A stretch of DNA of 64,000 nt from Streptomyces sp. BR123. GTDB lineage: Bacteria; Actinomycetota; Actinomycetes; Streptomycetales; Streptomycetaceae. The stretch is taken from the NCBI RefSeq assembly GCF_013401435.1, contig NZ_JACBGN010000003.1:1-64000 (forward strand), given 5' to 3'. The notes beneath the pieces are model-generated. The model saw only the letters and a list, made by a program, of their open reading frames with translations. It ran no database searches and was not told the origin of the DNA. Of this stretch, positions 63,342 to 64,000 are shown one piece after another. Positions within the stretch are counted from its first letter, which is position 1; each line of letters starts with the position of its first letter. A program made the position numbers and the translations under genes.

Positions 63342-64000
63342 ATGTCGTACTCACCCGACGGACAGCACCAGCCGTACCGGTCGGAAGGGCAGTACCGTCA
63401 GCAGCCCTACGGCACCTCGTACGCACAGCCGTACGAACCCCAGCAGCACCAGCCCCCCTACGGGCCCCCGCAGCCGCACTACGAGGAGCAGGAGTCCGAG
63501 GAGACCCGGCGGCCGCGGCGCGGCCGCCGCTGGCTGATGGCGGGCGTCTCCTTCCTCGCCCTGGCCGGCATAGCCGCCGGCGTGATGTGGCACTTCGAGA
63601 TACCCCCGTTCACGGACAAGGGCAAGGACGTCTCCTTCGGGAAGCCCGCGGGCGGCAAGGACGGGGCCGCGGCCAAGCAGAACCCGAACGCCAAGGCGCT
63701 GATGCCGACCGGGCCGAAGGCCGAGTTCAAGAACTCGATGACCCTGAACGACGGCACCCACGTGGCCGTCACCGTGTTGGACGGCAAGAAGTCCGGCTTC
63801 AAGGGCAAGGTCTGGGTGTGGGCGCCCAAGGAGTACGACGACCCGAAGTTCGCCAAGAGCGGCTTCCCGGTCCTGATCGCCCTGCCGGGGGGCGCCGGCT
63901 ACCCCAGCAACTACTGGATGGGCACCGACCTGGGCCTCCAGACCAGCATCAGCAAGTGGTACGCCGAGGGCAAGAGCAAGCCGTTCCTGCTGGCCATGCC
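63342..64000 (+). CDS. Membrane-anchored esterase-like alpha/beta hydrolase (cut by window end)
   Basis: The first 219 residues of a longer protein. A Tyr/Gln/Pro-rich cytoplasmic N-terminus (1-55, for example QPYGTSYAQPYEPQQHQPPY) is followed by a basic stretch (RRPRRGRRW) and one membrane helix (WLMAGVSFLALAGIAAGVMW). An external part then includes VWVWAPKEYDDPKF and FPVLIALPGGAGYPSNYWMG, the start of an esterase-D/antigen-85-like alpha/beta-hydrolase with its oxyanion region. ATG 63342 follows GGAG. The catalytic residues lie beyond the window. Confidence 0.8.
   Translation, partial: MSYSPDGQHQPYRSEGQYRQQPYGTSYAQPYEPQQHQPPYGPPQPHYEEQESEETRRPRRGRRWLMAGVSFLALAGIAAGVMWHFEIPPFTDKGKDVSFGKPAGGKDGAAAKQNPNAKALMPTGPKAEFKNSMTLNDGTHVAVTVLDGKKSGFKGKVWVWAPKEYDDPKFAKSGFPVLIALPGGAGYPSNYWMGTDLGLQTSISKWYAEGKSKPFLLAM

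Overview
The window is high-GC actinobacterial chromosome, almost certainly Streptomyces. The signs are the extreme G/C bias at third codon positions, GTG and TTG starts with ATGA/GTGA stop-start overlaps, many Tat and lipoprotein signals, paired two-component systems, a melC1-melC2 tyrosinase operon, a cholesterol oxidase, a DUF6126/XRE pair and a GC-rich Streptomyces-type intergenic repeat. Most of the window is intact single-copy genes; three stretches are visibly decaying.

Layout. 0.4-3.3 kb: an MMPL exporter, then the remnant of a GntR regulator. 3.3-7.3 kb: two divergent NIS siderophore synthetases (IucA/IucC type), the second translationally coupled to a methyltransferase. 7.4-10 kb: a Tat-exported FAD oxidase with one frameshift and a secreted trypsin-like protease, followed by a repeat-bearing decayed stretch. 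10.3-14.7 kb: an HXXEE membrane protein, a NarL-type two-component system and an acyltransferase preceded by a small coupled ORF. 14.8-18.5 kb: a DUF350 protein, an ABC exporter behind a SoxR/MerR-like promoter, a VOC protein and gluconokinase. 18.5-21.9 kb: a P450 operon with two unrecognised proteins and a serine-hydrolase homologue lacking its catalytic motif. 22-29.6 kb: a very large subtilase, a DHA2 efflux pump and a cholesterol oxidase. 29.7-34 kb: a CMD-like protein coupled to a dehydrogenase, DUF6126, an XRE-cupin regulator with paired operators, and an ATP-dependent DNA ligase. 34.2-38 kb: an S15-type hydrolase fused to an ABC ATPase, coupled to a permease. 38-41.3 kb: an aldo/keto reductase, a DMFase-like lipoprotein and a VOC protein.

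41.4-44.5 kb is a vitamin B12 uptake operon (btuF-btuC-btuD in transcription order) under a cobalamin riboswitch. 44.5-50 kb is a decay hot spot around a tRNA-Trp(CCA). It holds a phage endolysin and an HNH-type zinc-finger fragment on the tRNA 3' side, a KDPG-aldolase/sugar-kinase wreck on the other side, and a helicase wreck further on. Between the two wrecks is an intact and unusual gene encoding an ECF sigma factor, a zinc-finger-like segment, hydrophobic segment(s) and a CAP domain.

50-64 kb: a TetR/DUF3995 divergent pair sharing a clear palindromic operator, glutamate decarboxylase, melC1-melC2, a CitA/CitB-type two-component system divergent from a DctA-type dicarboxylate symporter (its probable target), a subtilase with a P-domain, a FhuF-like 2Fe-2S protein next to an MFS transporter, a GNAT acetyltransferase, and a membrane-anchored esterase-like gene cut by the window edge.

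The strongest candidates for something under-described are the sigma factor-CAP fusion, the hydrolase-ABC fusion with its permease, and the P450/287-aa/78-aa operon. All calls are from reading the sequence; no database search was run.
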